Assembly (NCBI GenBank): GCA_031378805.1
Contig: JANNEO010000029.1
Coordinates: forward strand, 31,043-95,042
Length of the DNA: 64,000 bases
Direction: 5' to 3'
DNA from: JADCCX01 sp031378805
Lineage (GTDB): Bacteria > Pseudomonadota > Alphaproteobacteria > Rhizobiales > Beijerinckiaceae
The translations under genes and the position numbers were made by a program. Below, piece by piece: positions 42,160-49,598 of this stretch. Numbering within the stretch: the stretch's first letter is position 1; each line of letters opens with the position of its first letter. The notes below the pieces were generated by a model that did no database searches, had not been told where the DNA came from, and was given only the letters and a program-made list of their open reading frames with translations.

Positions 42160-42821
42160 CAAACTCCCTGCGGCTTGAAGCGCCAGACGCTGCTTTTCTT
42201 GACGTCCTGATCTTCCAGCGTGCGCGTGGTTGGCACCAGATAGGTCGCAAGCTCCTCCAGGCGGTCGCGCGGGAGATAGCTGCGCCCCGGGTCACCGATG
42301 AGCACCGTCCTGCCTTGTGCGGCCAGCATCCCAAGCCACGATGTGACACGCTCCGCGATATCGCGCTGGTAGCAGATATCCCCGGCGAGGATGACTTCCC
42401 AACCGTCATCCGTGCCGATGAGATCATCCTGTGTCGTTGTAATCCTGCCCGGCAGTCCATTGGCCTCGGCATTGATCGTGATGGCCTCGGTGGCGAAGGC
42501 ATCAACATCGGACGCCACAACTGAGGAGGCACCCGCCATGGCAGCGGCAATAGCGACAAGGCCGGATCCTGAGGCGAAATCCAGCACGCGCTTGCCGGTG
42601 ATCATGGCCGGATTGTCGAGAATGTAGCGGGCCAGGGCCTGACCCCCCGCCCAGGCAAAAGCCCAAAATGGCGGCGGCAGGCCGATTTCGCCCAACTCAT
42701 CCTCGGTCTTCTGCCACAACTCTGTTGCCTCATCCGCGACATGCAGCTGGATTTCCGACGCATGTGGCACGGGCAGCAACCGCGTCTGCCGCCGGATGAA
42801 GGCGGCGCGATCCGGTATCAT
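42141..42821 (-). CDS. SAM-dependent protein methyltransferase, ETFB-lysine methyltransferase-like
   Basis: A 226-residue class I methyltransferase: motif I VLDFASGSGLVAIAAA (about residues 78-93), acidic residue in VVASDVDAFA, and post-motif LAGDICYQRDIAERVTSWL. The blocks PPPFWAFAWAGGQALARYILDNP and LIGDPGRSYLPRDRLEELATY are typical of the METTL20/EtfB-KMT group, known in alphaproteobacteria to methylate the ETF beta subunit. Older annotation calls these PrmA-like. The window encodes at least two ETF-dependent acyl-CoA dehydrogenases. Start overlaps the GT4 gene stop by 4 nt. Confidence 0.75.
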   Translation of the reverse strand: MIPDRAAFIRRQTRLLPVPHASEIQLHVADEATELWQKTEDELGEIGLPPPFWAFAWAGGQALARYILDNPAMITGKRVLDFASGSGLVAIAAAMAGASSVVASDVDAFATEAITINAEANGLPGRITTTQDDLIGTDDGWEVILAGDICYQRDIAERVTSWLGMLAAQGRTVLIGDPGRSYLPRDRLEELATYLVPTTRTLEDQDVKKSSVWRFKPQGVCQHSPS

Positions 42822-43972
42822 GCCAACATGCTGCGGTAGAGATGCACTGTCGCGCGGCCAACCATCTGCTCGGTGTAGCCAATGAGCACGCGCTCGCGGG
42901 CTGCTGCCCCCATCGCGGGCACCCAGTGGGTTTCCTGGGCCAGCGCGAGAATGGCCCGCGAGAGGGCATCAGGATCATCTGGCGGCACGAGCAGGCCTTC
43001 CATGCCGCCCCGCACGAGATCGCGGCAACCCGGCACGTCGGTTGTCAGAATGGCGCGGCCACACCCCGCCGCCTCCAGGAGCGTGCGGGGCAGGCCCTCG
43101 CCACCCCTCGAGGGCAGCACCGCTGCATGATGCGCGGCCCAGATCGCGGGCACCTCGCCTTGGGTGATCTTGCCATGCCAGCTGATGCCGGGGTGGCCAG
43201 CCCACTCCCGCAACGTCGCTTCAGGGATCGCCATGGGATTGCCGGGATCAGGTGCGCCATAGAGTGAAAGCGTGACTTCGGCCCCAGCACTTCGCGCCTT
43301 CAGGACGGCGGCTACCGCTGTATCAGCGCCTTTAGACCACAGCATCCGGGCAATCATGGCAAGCCTGAGCGGTGGTTGCTCCGGCAGGGGTGCGGGCGTG
43401 AACACGTCGGGATCAATCCCCGCGCCACCGACAACCGTCACCCTGGCACGGTCATCGGGATCAAGGCCGAGCAGGACAGGATCGCTGCGGTTCTCGAAGA
43501 GATAGCGCGTGCCATCGCGGGCGATGACATGCCGGATCAGCCCGCGGATGGCTCTCCGCGCGACGGTCGCCCGTACCGTTCGGGCTGCACCGATCAGGCC
43601 CATGCCGGTCAGCGCGAGAACCATGCGCGAAACACCCTCCAGCCTTGCCGCCAGGCCACCGATGATGATCGAGCGCAAGGCGATCAGGTGGACAATATCC
43701 GGATTTTCTGTCGCAATCTGTTGCCGCAGTGCCGTGATGGCGCCCACGATCTTGAGCGGGTTCAGCGATTTACGATCCGCCTCCAAAGGCAAGAGACGGC
43801 AGCCCAGGGCCGTGATCTGGCTGCCGTGATCACGGACACGGCAGGCCACCGCGACATCGAAACCATCGGCCAGCGCGGCCCGTGCCATCGGCAGGAAATG
43901 CGAGCAGAAAAACCAGTCCTCCGTGACGACGAAGAGCAGCTTGGGTTTGGCCGACACTCTCGTGGATGTCAT
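42818..43972 (-). CDS. Glycosyltransferase family 4 protein
   Basis: A 384-residue GT-B fold glycosyltransferase: N-terminal KLLFVVTEDWFFCSHFLPMARAA, the donor-domain entry PLRLAMIARMLWSKGADTAV and the GT4 nucleotide-sugar motif GGEGLPRTLLEAAGCGRAIL with the EX7E-type Glu pair. It resembles the polysaccharide GT4 enzymes with a Glyco_trans_4-like N-terminus. Acceptor and donor sugar are unknown. It lies in a four-gene operon with a sugar kinase. Confidence 0.85.
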   Translation of the reverse strand: MTSTRVSAKPKLLFVVTEDWFFCSHFLPMARAALADGFDVAVACRVRDHGSQITALGCRLLPLEADRKSLNPLKIVGAITALRQQIATENPDIVHLIALRSIIIGGLAARLEGVSRMVLALTGMGLIGAARTVRATVARRAIRGLIRHVIARDGTRYLFENRSDPVLLGLDPDDRARVTVVGGAGIDPDVFTPAPLPEQPPLRLAMIARMLWSKGADTAVAAVLKARSAGAEVTLSLYGAPDPGNPMAIPEATLREWAGHPGISWHGKITQGEVPAIWAAHHAAVLPSRGGEGLPRTLLEAAGCGRAILTTDVPGCRDLVRGGMEGLLVPPDDPDALSRAILALAQETHWVPAMGAAARERVLIGYTEQMVGRATVHLYRSMLA

Positions 43973-44901
43973 GACAGCCCCAGATCGGAACGGCAGGGCG
44001 GGTTCGCGCCGCGCCGCGTGCAGGTGATCCCTGCCGCACGGTTTGCGAAGGCCAGAACCGCGGCCAGATCATCAACCGGGGTGTGCGCCAACAGCCCATC
44101 TTCCAACAATCCGCGCTCGGCCAGCACAGCCAGCAAGGCCGCCATGAAACTGTCGCCAGCACCGACTGTGTCCATCACCTCGACGGATGACGCCGCGACG
44201 AAGGTGGTGCCAGCGCGGTTCAGAAGGCTTGCCCCCTTCGCACCATCGGTGATGACAACGGTCCGCGTGCCAAGCTCGGCCCATCGCCTTGCCACCGCCA
44301 GCGGGTCGTGACCGGGATAGAGAAAGCCGAGATCCTCGCTGCTTGCCTTGATCAGTGCGGCAGTCCCGCAGAGACTTTCGAAATGCGCGCGAAACGCGAC
44401 CATATCGCCCATCAGCGAGACGCGTATATTGGGATCGAGCGAGACGAAGCAGCGGGCGGTTTCCCGCTGGATCAGCGCGGCATAGGCCGACCTGGAGGGT
44501 TCCACCGCCAGCGGAAAGCCACCGACATGGATGGCTTTGACGGCGGGAGGCAGAACGTCTGGCAGGTCTATCAGTCGAACATCCGTATCGGCCCCGTGCT
44601 CCCCATAGAATGCGTATTCCGGCCCACCATCCGACTTGATCAGGACAAAGGAGAGAATCGTCGGCCGATCCGTACGCGGTGCGAGCCTCCACTCCACGCC
44701 CTCCCGCTCCATCGCCTCGATCAGCCGTTGTCCGAAGGCGTCACGGGACAGACCGGTGATCAACGCGGAGCGTTGACCCAGGCGCGCCAGGCCAACCGCG
44801 ACATTGAAAGGAGAACCCGCAGGCTGCCCCTGGAAGACCATGCGTCCTGCCGCCGTGTCCTGGAACAGATCGATGACGGCTTCACCGCAGACCAGGAACA
44901 T
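43969..44901 (-). CDS. PfkB-family carbohydrate kinase (fructokinase-like)
   Basis: The 310-residue protein begins MFLVCGEAVIDLF and has the ribokinase-family motifs QPAGSPFNVAVGLARLG and the C-terminal catalytic DTVGAGDSFMAALLA (about residues 245-259). Spacing fits fructokinase; other sugars are possible. I use ATG 44901, with GGGAGG 7 nt upstream, over a far upstream codon inside the neighbour gene. It overlaps the end of the CitE-like gene by 20 nt and the GT4 start by 4 nt. Confidence 0.87.
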   Translation of the reverse strand: MFLVCGEAVIDLFQDTAAGRMVFQGQPAGSPFNVAVGLARLGQRSALITGLSRDAFGQRLIEAMEREGVEWRLAPRTDRPTILSFVLIKSDGGPEYAFYGEHGADTDVRLIDLPDVLPPAVKAIHVGGFPLAVEPSRSAYAALIQRETARCFVSLDPNIRVSLMGDMVAFRAHFESLCGTAALIKASSEDLGFLYPGHDPLAVARRWAELGTRTVVITDGAKGASLLNRAGTTFVAASSVEVMDTVGAGDSFMAALLAVLAERGLLEDGLLAHTPVDDLAAVLAFANRAAGITCTRRGANPPCRSDLGLS

Positions 44902-45772
44902 CTTGACCTCCCTGCTGCGAACTTTTTGCTGCAATCGCCTCGGCTTTCGCCACGATGACAACAGCCATGTCCAGATGCAGCCTTTCGACCATGCGCCCGA
45001 ACAGCGCAATCGCGCCGCGTGCCGCATTCTCAGGCAGGGCAAAGGCTGCGATGATGCTTCTGGCATCGGCGAGTTCGATTTGCGATGGACTGAACATCGC
45101 GTTGGCAGCCGCGATCTGGCGGGGGTGGATCACGGTCTTGCCATCAAAGCCGAAAGCCCGGGCCTGTGCGCATTCGTCCGCGAAGGCCATGTCATCCGCG
45201 AGATCATTGAAGACGCCGTCGAGAATGCCGACACCGCTGGCACGAGCCGCGATGACGCACGCCGACAACACCGGCAGCATCGCAGCGCGCCCGCGCTGCT
45301 GCGCCATGCCGGTTTCCTTCGCCAGGTCGTTGAGGCCAAGCACCAGCACACCATCATGGCCGAGGGCGTCGGCGATGGCGACAGTGCCCAGCACCCCCCG
45401 CGGCGTCTCGATCATGGCCCAGATCGCGGGCGCAGCGACTGGCTTGTGCAGCATGATCAAGCGTCGAAAAGCCCAGATATCCTCCGGCGATGAGGCTTTC
45501 GGCAGCAGAAGGGCATGTGGCGCGATGGCTACTGCTGCTGCGATATCCTCCGCGTGCCACGGCGTGCTGCCCGCGTTGACCCGGATCACCCTCAGACGAG
45601 CCGCGGGGGGCAGACTGGCAAGCCTGGTGCGGGCCGAATCCTTGGCCTCAGGCGCGACGGAGTCCTCAAGATCGATGATCACGGCATCCGCATCCAGCGA
45701 ATCCGCCTTTGCCACAGCCTTTTCGCTGGCGGCGGGGACATAGAGCGCGGTTCTGTGAAGATGTCTGGTCAT
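44882..45772 (-). CDS. HpcH/HpaI aldolase, CitE-like CoA ester lyase
   Basis: The 296-residue TIM-barrel protein has CitE/malyl-CoA lyase blocks: RTALYVPAASEKAVAKA, VIIDLEDSVAPEAKDSARTRL (metal and CoA region), IRVNAGSTPWHAED, AMIETPRGVLG and GFDGKTVIHPRQI. Candidate reactions are cleavage of malyl-CoA, methylmalyl-CoA or citramalyl-CoA, or hydrolysis of malyl-CoA. No citrate lyase alpha or gamma subunit is present, so it is not part of a citrate lyase complex here. ATG 45772 is the first codon before the family N-terminus. First gene of the four-gene minus-strand operon. Confidence 0.85.
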   Translation of the reverse strand: MTRHLHRTALYVPAASEKAVAKADSLDADAVIIDLEDSVAPEAKDSARTRLASLPPAARLRVIRVNAGSTPWHAEDIAAAVAIAPHALLLPKASSPEDIWAFRRLIMLHKPVAAPAIWAMIETPRGVLGTVAIADALGHDGVLVLGLNDLAKETGMAQQRGRAAMLPVLSACVIAARASGVGILDGVFNDLADDMAFADECAQARAFGFDGKTVIHPRQIAAANAMFSPSQIELADARSIIAAFALPENAARGAIALFGRMVERLHLDMAVVIVAKAEAIAAKSSQQGGQDVPGLR

Positions 45773-45840
45773 TTGTCCGCACCTTCTGGCATAAGGCGTC
45801 TGTCGAGGCCATGGCGGAGCGCGAGCCATCCACCGCGGCA

Positions 45841-45885
45841 GCAACGATTTCTGTGGCAATGATTTTGGTGGCAACAGTTTTCCTG
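45841..45885. repeat. Three imperfect 15-nt tandem repeats before the DUF429 gene
   Basis: Units GCAACGATTTCTGTG, GCAATGATTTTGGTG and GCAACAGTTTTCCTG follow each other without gaps in the intergenic space, ending at the ribosome-binding region of the DUF429 gene. Confidence 0.7.
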
Positions 45886-45896
45886 GAGAGCACACG

Positions 45897-46631
45897 ATGG
45901 CGACACTGGTGGCAGGCGCGGATGGGTGTCCGCCTGGCTGGGCGGTGGTTCTGAAGGATATCTCAGGCCGCAAAGCCTCTGAGGTGATGGTCTGCCCTGA
46001 CATGACAGCCCTGTTGCACCACCCCAAGATGCCCGCGCTGATCGCGGTCGACATGCCGATCGGCCTGCCTGAGCGCGTGGGCCAGGGCGGTCGAGGACCG
46101 GAGGCGGAGTTGCGGGGGCTGCTGGGCGACCGGAAATCCAGCGTGTTCTCCATCCCGTCGCGCAGGGCCGTCTATGCCCAGACATTCGAGGCCGCGTGCG
46201 AGGCGTCGCTCGAGAGTTCGGAACCTCCGCGCAAGATTTCCATCCAGGCCTTCCACCTTTTTCCCAAGGTGCGCGAACTGGATGAATTGCTTCGCGCCGA
46301 TCTGGGCCTGATCAGCATCCTGCGCGAGTGCCATCCGGAAGGCGCTTTCATGGTGATGAATGGCCGCGAACCTCTGACGGAGCCAAAAAAGATAAAATCC
46401 GCAATTAACGACGCGGGCATCAGCCAGCGCAAGAAATTGCTGCTGGAGGTCGCTGGATTCAGCGAGGAATTCCTTGCGAGCAAGCCACCCAAGGGCGTTG
46501 GCCTCGATGATTTCATCGATGCCTGCGCGTGCGCCTGGGTGGCCGAAAAGATGGCGCGAAGCGAAGCCATCAGCTTTCCGCAGAAGCCGGAACGCGATGC
46601 CTATGGTATCCCCATGGCGATCTGGGCGTGA
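45897..46631 (+). CDS. DUF429 family protein (predicted RNase H-like nuclease)
   Basis: A 244-residue soluble protein. Conserved DUF429 blocks are GADGCPPGWAVVLKD at the N-terminus, LIAVDMPIGLPE (about residues 52-63), RPCD-like segment replaced by RGPEAELRG, and VGLDDFIDACACAWVAEKM near the end, with the acidic residues expected for an RNase H-like active site. No experimental function is known to me for the family. It is divergent from the CitE-like operon. Confidence 0.85.
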   Translation: MATLVAGADGCPPGWAVVLKDISGRKASEVMVCPDMTALLHHPKMPALIAVDMPIGLPERVGQGGRGPEAELRGLLGDRKSSVFSIPSRRAVYAQTFEAACEASLESSEPPRKISIQAFHLFPKVRELDELLRADLGLISILRECHPEGAFMVMNGREPLTEPKKIKSAINDAGISQRKKLLLEVAGFSEEFLASKPPKGVGLDDFIDACACAWVAEKMARSEAISFPQKPERDAYGIPMAIWA

Positions 46632-46647
46632 GCACGGCGGATCGATC

Positions 46648-47595
46648 ATGAGACTTCCCGTCAACCGGTCCACCATCCGCGCCGCCTATGCCCGCATCAT
46701 GCCCTATGTGCGCACAACACCGGTGATCGCCTTGCCCTCCGGTGCGTTTGGCATTGGCCATGATCTTTCGCTCAAGCTGGAGCTGTTCCAGCACGCAGGC
46801 TCGTTCAAGCCGCGCGGCGCTTTCAACACGCTGACATCCATCGCCGTGCCGAAAGCCGGGGTCGCGGCAGCCTCCGGCGGCAATCATGGGGCAGCGGTGG
46901 CCTATGCCGCGCGGGCACTGAAACAGAAAGCGCGCATCTTCGTGCCGGAAATCTCCTCCCCCGCCAAGATCGCCAAGATCCGCGAGTTCGGGGCCGAGGT
47001 CGTGGTGCAGGGCGCACGCTATAACGATGCGCTCGCATTGTGCGAAGCCTATCAAAGAGAGAGCGGTGCCTATGGCATCCATGCCTTCGATGCCTGGCCG
47101 ACCATCGCGGGGCAAGGAACCGTTGGGCTTGAATGGGAGCGGCAGGCGAAGGGGCTGGACACCGTGCTCGTGGCTTCAGGTGGCGGCGGGCTGATCTCCG
47201 GCATGGCGATCTGGTTTGGTGGGCGGGTGAAGGTGGTGGGTGTGGAACCGGAAGGGTCGAAAGCGCTCTATGCAGCCTTGAAAGCAGGCCGCTCAGTTGA
47301 TGTTCCGGTCGACAGCATCGCTGCGGATTCGCTGGGTGCCATGAACGTCGGCGCCAAGGTCCATGCCGCCTGCGCCGCCCATGTCGACAAGGTGGTGCTG
47401 GTGCCTGACGACGCAATCCGGCTGGCAATGCGCAAGCTGTGGTCCGAGATGCGGATCGCGGCTGAACCGGGTGGAGCAACCGCCCTCGCAGCGCTGCTGT
47501 CGGGTGCGTACAGGCCCGCGAAGGGCGAGCGTGTGGGCGTACTCGTCTGCGGTGGCAATGTCGATCTGGGCAAGCTTCAGGAGATAGCCGGATGA
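46648..47595 (+). CDS. Threonine/serine dehydratase-like PLP enzyme
   Basis: The 315-residue fold-type II PLP enzyme has the cofactor Lys in HAGSFKPRGAFN (about residue 54), SGGNHGAAVAYAARAL, the glycine loop ASGGGGLISG and a C-terminal VCGGNVDL. This matches the catabolic threonine dehydratase/serine racemase group, without an ACT domain. Substrate may be threonine, serine or a hydroxyamino acid. It starts 16 nt after the DUF429 gene and overlaps the NUDIX gene by 4 nt, so three genes probably share a transcript. Confidence 0.87.
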   Translation: MRLPVNRSTIRAAYARIMPYVRTTPVIALPSGAFGIGHDLSLKLELFQHAGSFKPRGAFNTLTSIAVPKAGVAAASGGNHGAAVAYAARALKQKARIFVPEISSPAKIAKIREFGAEVVVQGARYNDALALCEAYQRESGAYGIHAFDAWPTIAGQGTVGLEWERQAKGLDTVLVASGGGGLISGMAIWFGGRVKVVGVEPEGSKALYAALKAGRSVDVPVDSIAADSLGAMNVGAKVHAACAAHVDKVVLVPDDAIRLAMRKLWSEMRIAAEPGGATALAALLSGAYRPAKGERVGVLVCGGNVDLGKLQEIAG

Positions 47596-48098
47596 GTCGG
47601 ACGCTGCGGAAGCGCCCCACGGCGCGTCTTTTCGTCTTCGATCCGTCGAGCCGGCTGCTGCTGATCCGCTACCGCACGACCGCGCCAGTGGCACCGCCCT
47701 ATGAGCATATCAAGAGCATCTGGTTCACGCCGGGCGGCGGGTTGGAGCCAGGCGAGACAGCGCGGGAAGCCGCCGCCCGCGAGCTGCTGGAAGAGACCGG
47801 CCTCGCCCTGCCGATTGGCCCGGAGGTGGCATTCCGCGAAGAGGACGTGACGTTCTTCATCAAGAAGGTCTGCGTGGTGGAGCGCTATTTCGTGGTGCGC
47901 GCGCCCAATTCCTTCATCAACACGCAGTTCCTGGCGGATACTGAGGATGATGACGTGCAGGAAGTGGGCTGGTGGTCGATGACGGAGTTGCGGACGCTCA
48001 AGGACCACATCGAGCCGCCGACACTCATGGCGCTGGCAGAACGGCTGGCACGGGGTGACATCCCTGCGGAGCCAATCAACCTCGGACCAGCCGAATAG
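47592..48098 (+). CDS. NUDIX hydrolase
   Basis: The 168-residue protein contains a complete Nudix box, GGGLEPGETAREAAARELLE followed by ETGL (about residues 53-76). It hydrolyses a nucleoside diphosphate linked to some moiety X; the substrate is not predictable. The last 23 nt overlap the end of the convergent ccmB. Confidence 0.9.
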   Translation: MSRTLRKRPTARLFVFDPSSRLLLIRYRTTAPVAPPYEHIKSIWFTPGGGLEPGETAREAAARELLEETGLALPIGPEVAFREEDVTFFIKKVCVVERYFVVRAPNSFINTQFLADTEDDDVQEVGWWSMTELRTLKDHIEPPTLMALAERLARGDIPAEPINLGPAE

Positions 48099-48744
48099 CC
48101 GCCGCCGCCGCGAGCGGGCAGACGACAAGCGCGACCAGGGTGGTTGCCAGAAGCAACAGAAACGGTGCGCCAAACGGCGTTGGCCCGGTGATGGCCGCAT
48201 TGGCGGCTCCCACACCGAAGATCAGGGTCGGCACTGCGAGAGGCAAGACAAGGATCGCCATCAGCAAGCCGCCGCGTCGCAGGCTGACGGTGACGGCAGC
48301 ACCCACGGCCCCGATCAGCGTGATCGCGGGCGTGCCGACCAGCAGCGTGGCGACCAGCGGCAGCATGGCGTCAATCGGAAGGTTCAGCATCAGGCCAAAA
48401 AGCGGCGCCGCAAGGCTGAGGACCAGACCCGTGGTCAGCCAATGCGCGAGACATTTGGCCAGCACGACCAATTCAAGCGGTGTCTCCGAGAGCAACAACT
48501 GGTCGAGCACCCCCTCTTCCTCGTCCGATTGAAACAGCCGGTCGAGGCCAAACAGCGTAGCCAACAGGGCCGCGATCCACAGCACAGCGGGTGCCAGACG
48601 CGCGAGCAGCCCTTGATCCGGCCCGAGGGCGAATGGCACGATGGCAGTGAGCGTGAGGAAGAACACCACGCCAAGCTCCGCGCCGCCGCCGATGCGGGCG
48701 GCGATCATGAGATCGCGTCGGATGAGGGCGAGCAACGCAGTCAT
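48076..48744 (-). CDS. ccmB: Heme exporter protein CcmB
   Basis: A 222-residue membrane protein with six helices and the CcmB pattern: an N-terminal segment ALIRRDLMIAARIGGGAELGVVFFLT, then LFGLDRLFQSDEEEGVLDQLLLSETPLELVVLAK. It forms the membrane part of the CcmAB ATPase that releases holo-CcmE in cytochrome c maturation. Its start overlaps the ccmA stop by 4 nt. CcmC, CcmD and CcmG do not follow; the next gene is a convergent NUDIX hydrolase. Confidence 0.92.
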   Translation of the reverse strand: MTALLALIRRDLMIAARIGGGAELGVVFFLTLTAIVPFALGPDQGLLARLAPAVLWIAALLATLFGLDRLFQSDEEEGVLDQLLLSETPLELVVLAKCLAHWLTTGLVLSLAAPLFGLMLNLPIDAMLPLVATLLVGTPAITLIGAVGAAVTVSLRRGGLLMAILVLPLAVPTLIFGVGAANAAITGPTPFGAPFLLLLATTLVALVVCPLAAAAAIRLVRG

Positions 48745-49376
48745 GCTGCGGATCCCCGAACGGCGTGACCGCCATCGGCTAGAAACGCGATCTCTCTCCC
48801 TGCAATACCAAGCGGAAGATGAGTGGCGGCGACCACCATGCCCCCCACCGCGACATGGCTTTCAATCATGGTCGTGACCAGATTCTGCGACCGGCTGTCC
48901 AGGGCCGATGTCGGCTCATCCAGCAGCCAGATCGGGCGGGCGACCGTCAGCAATCGCGCGAGGGCCGCACGGCGACGCTGCCCTGCGGAGAGTACGGAGA
49001 CCGGAAGATCAAGCAGGCGAAGAAGCTCGAGCTGTTCTGCGGCATCGTTGATGGCGACAGCGGACGATCCCATCAAGGCAGAGTTGAGCGTCAGGTTCTC
49101 ACGCAGCGTCAGCGCACCTTTGAGGCCATCACGGTGCCCGACGAAGTGGATGGCATGAGCAAGGGTCAGATCGTCAGATGTGCCTTCAAGTGCGATCGTT
49201 CCGGCATCTGCCGCCATGAACCCTGCGATCAAGCGCAGCAGTGTCGTCTTGCCCGCGCCATTGGGGCCTGTGACGACCAACGCCTCACCGCTGTGGAGGC
49301 TGAAACTGAGCGCGGAAAACAGCTGTCGCCCACCGAGGCTGCAGGCAAGATCAAAACCGAGAAGGCGGAGCGACAT
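48741..49376 (-). CDS. ccmA: Cytochrome c biogenesis ATPase CcmA
   Basis: The 211-residue ABC ATPase has Walker A TGPNGAGKTTLLR (about residues 35-47), signature VLSAGQRRRAALARLL, Walker B PIWLLDEPTSALD, and a C-terminal AATHLPLG with the switch His, all typical of CcmA. ATG 49376 is preferred over a TTG two codons upstream. It is divergent from acnA, an arrangement I recall as common in Rhizobiales. Confidence 0.93.
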   Translation of the reverse strand: MSLRLLGFDLACSLGGRQLFSALSFSLHSGEALVVTGPNGAGKTTLLRLIAGFMAADAGTIALEGTSDDLTLAHAIHFVGHRDGLKGALTLRENLTLNSALMGSSAVAINDAAEQLELLRLLDLPVSVLSAGQRRRAALARLLTVARPIWLLDEPTSALDSRSQNLVTTMIESHVAVGGMVVAATHLPLGIAGREIAFLADGGHAVRGSAA

Positions 49377-49598
49377 GTTCAAGGGAATTGCTGACCAGGG
49401 TTCTTTTCACCCCCTACCCGTCTTTTTAAAAATGTTCTATAGAGCGACTGGCTGCGTCGTGCGCGTTTTCCCGCGCGGGCATCGGGCACACCCGAGCGGC
49501 GCGCGCTTCAGCAGCGCTTTGGCCCTTCGATTGATGCGGGCCCACTCCCGTTTGATCGCTGCTTGCCCAAAGTGGACCATACGGGGAACCAGGACATC

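Noticed and set aside
45773..46153. Extended start of the CitE-like gene
   Set aside because: The extra 127 residues are antisense to the DUF429 gene and show no homology-like pattern.
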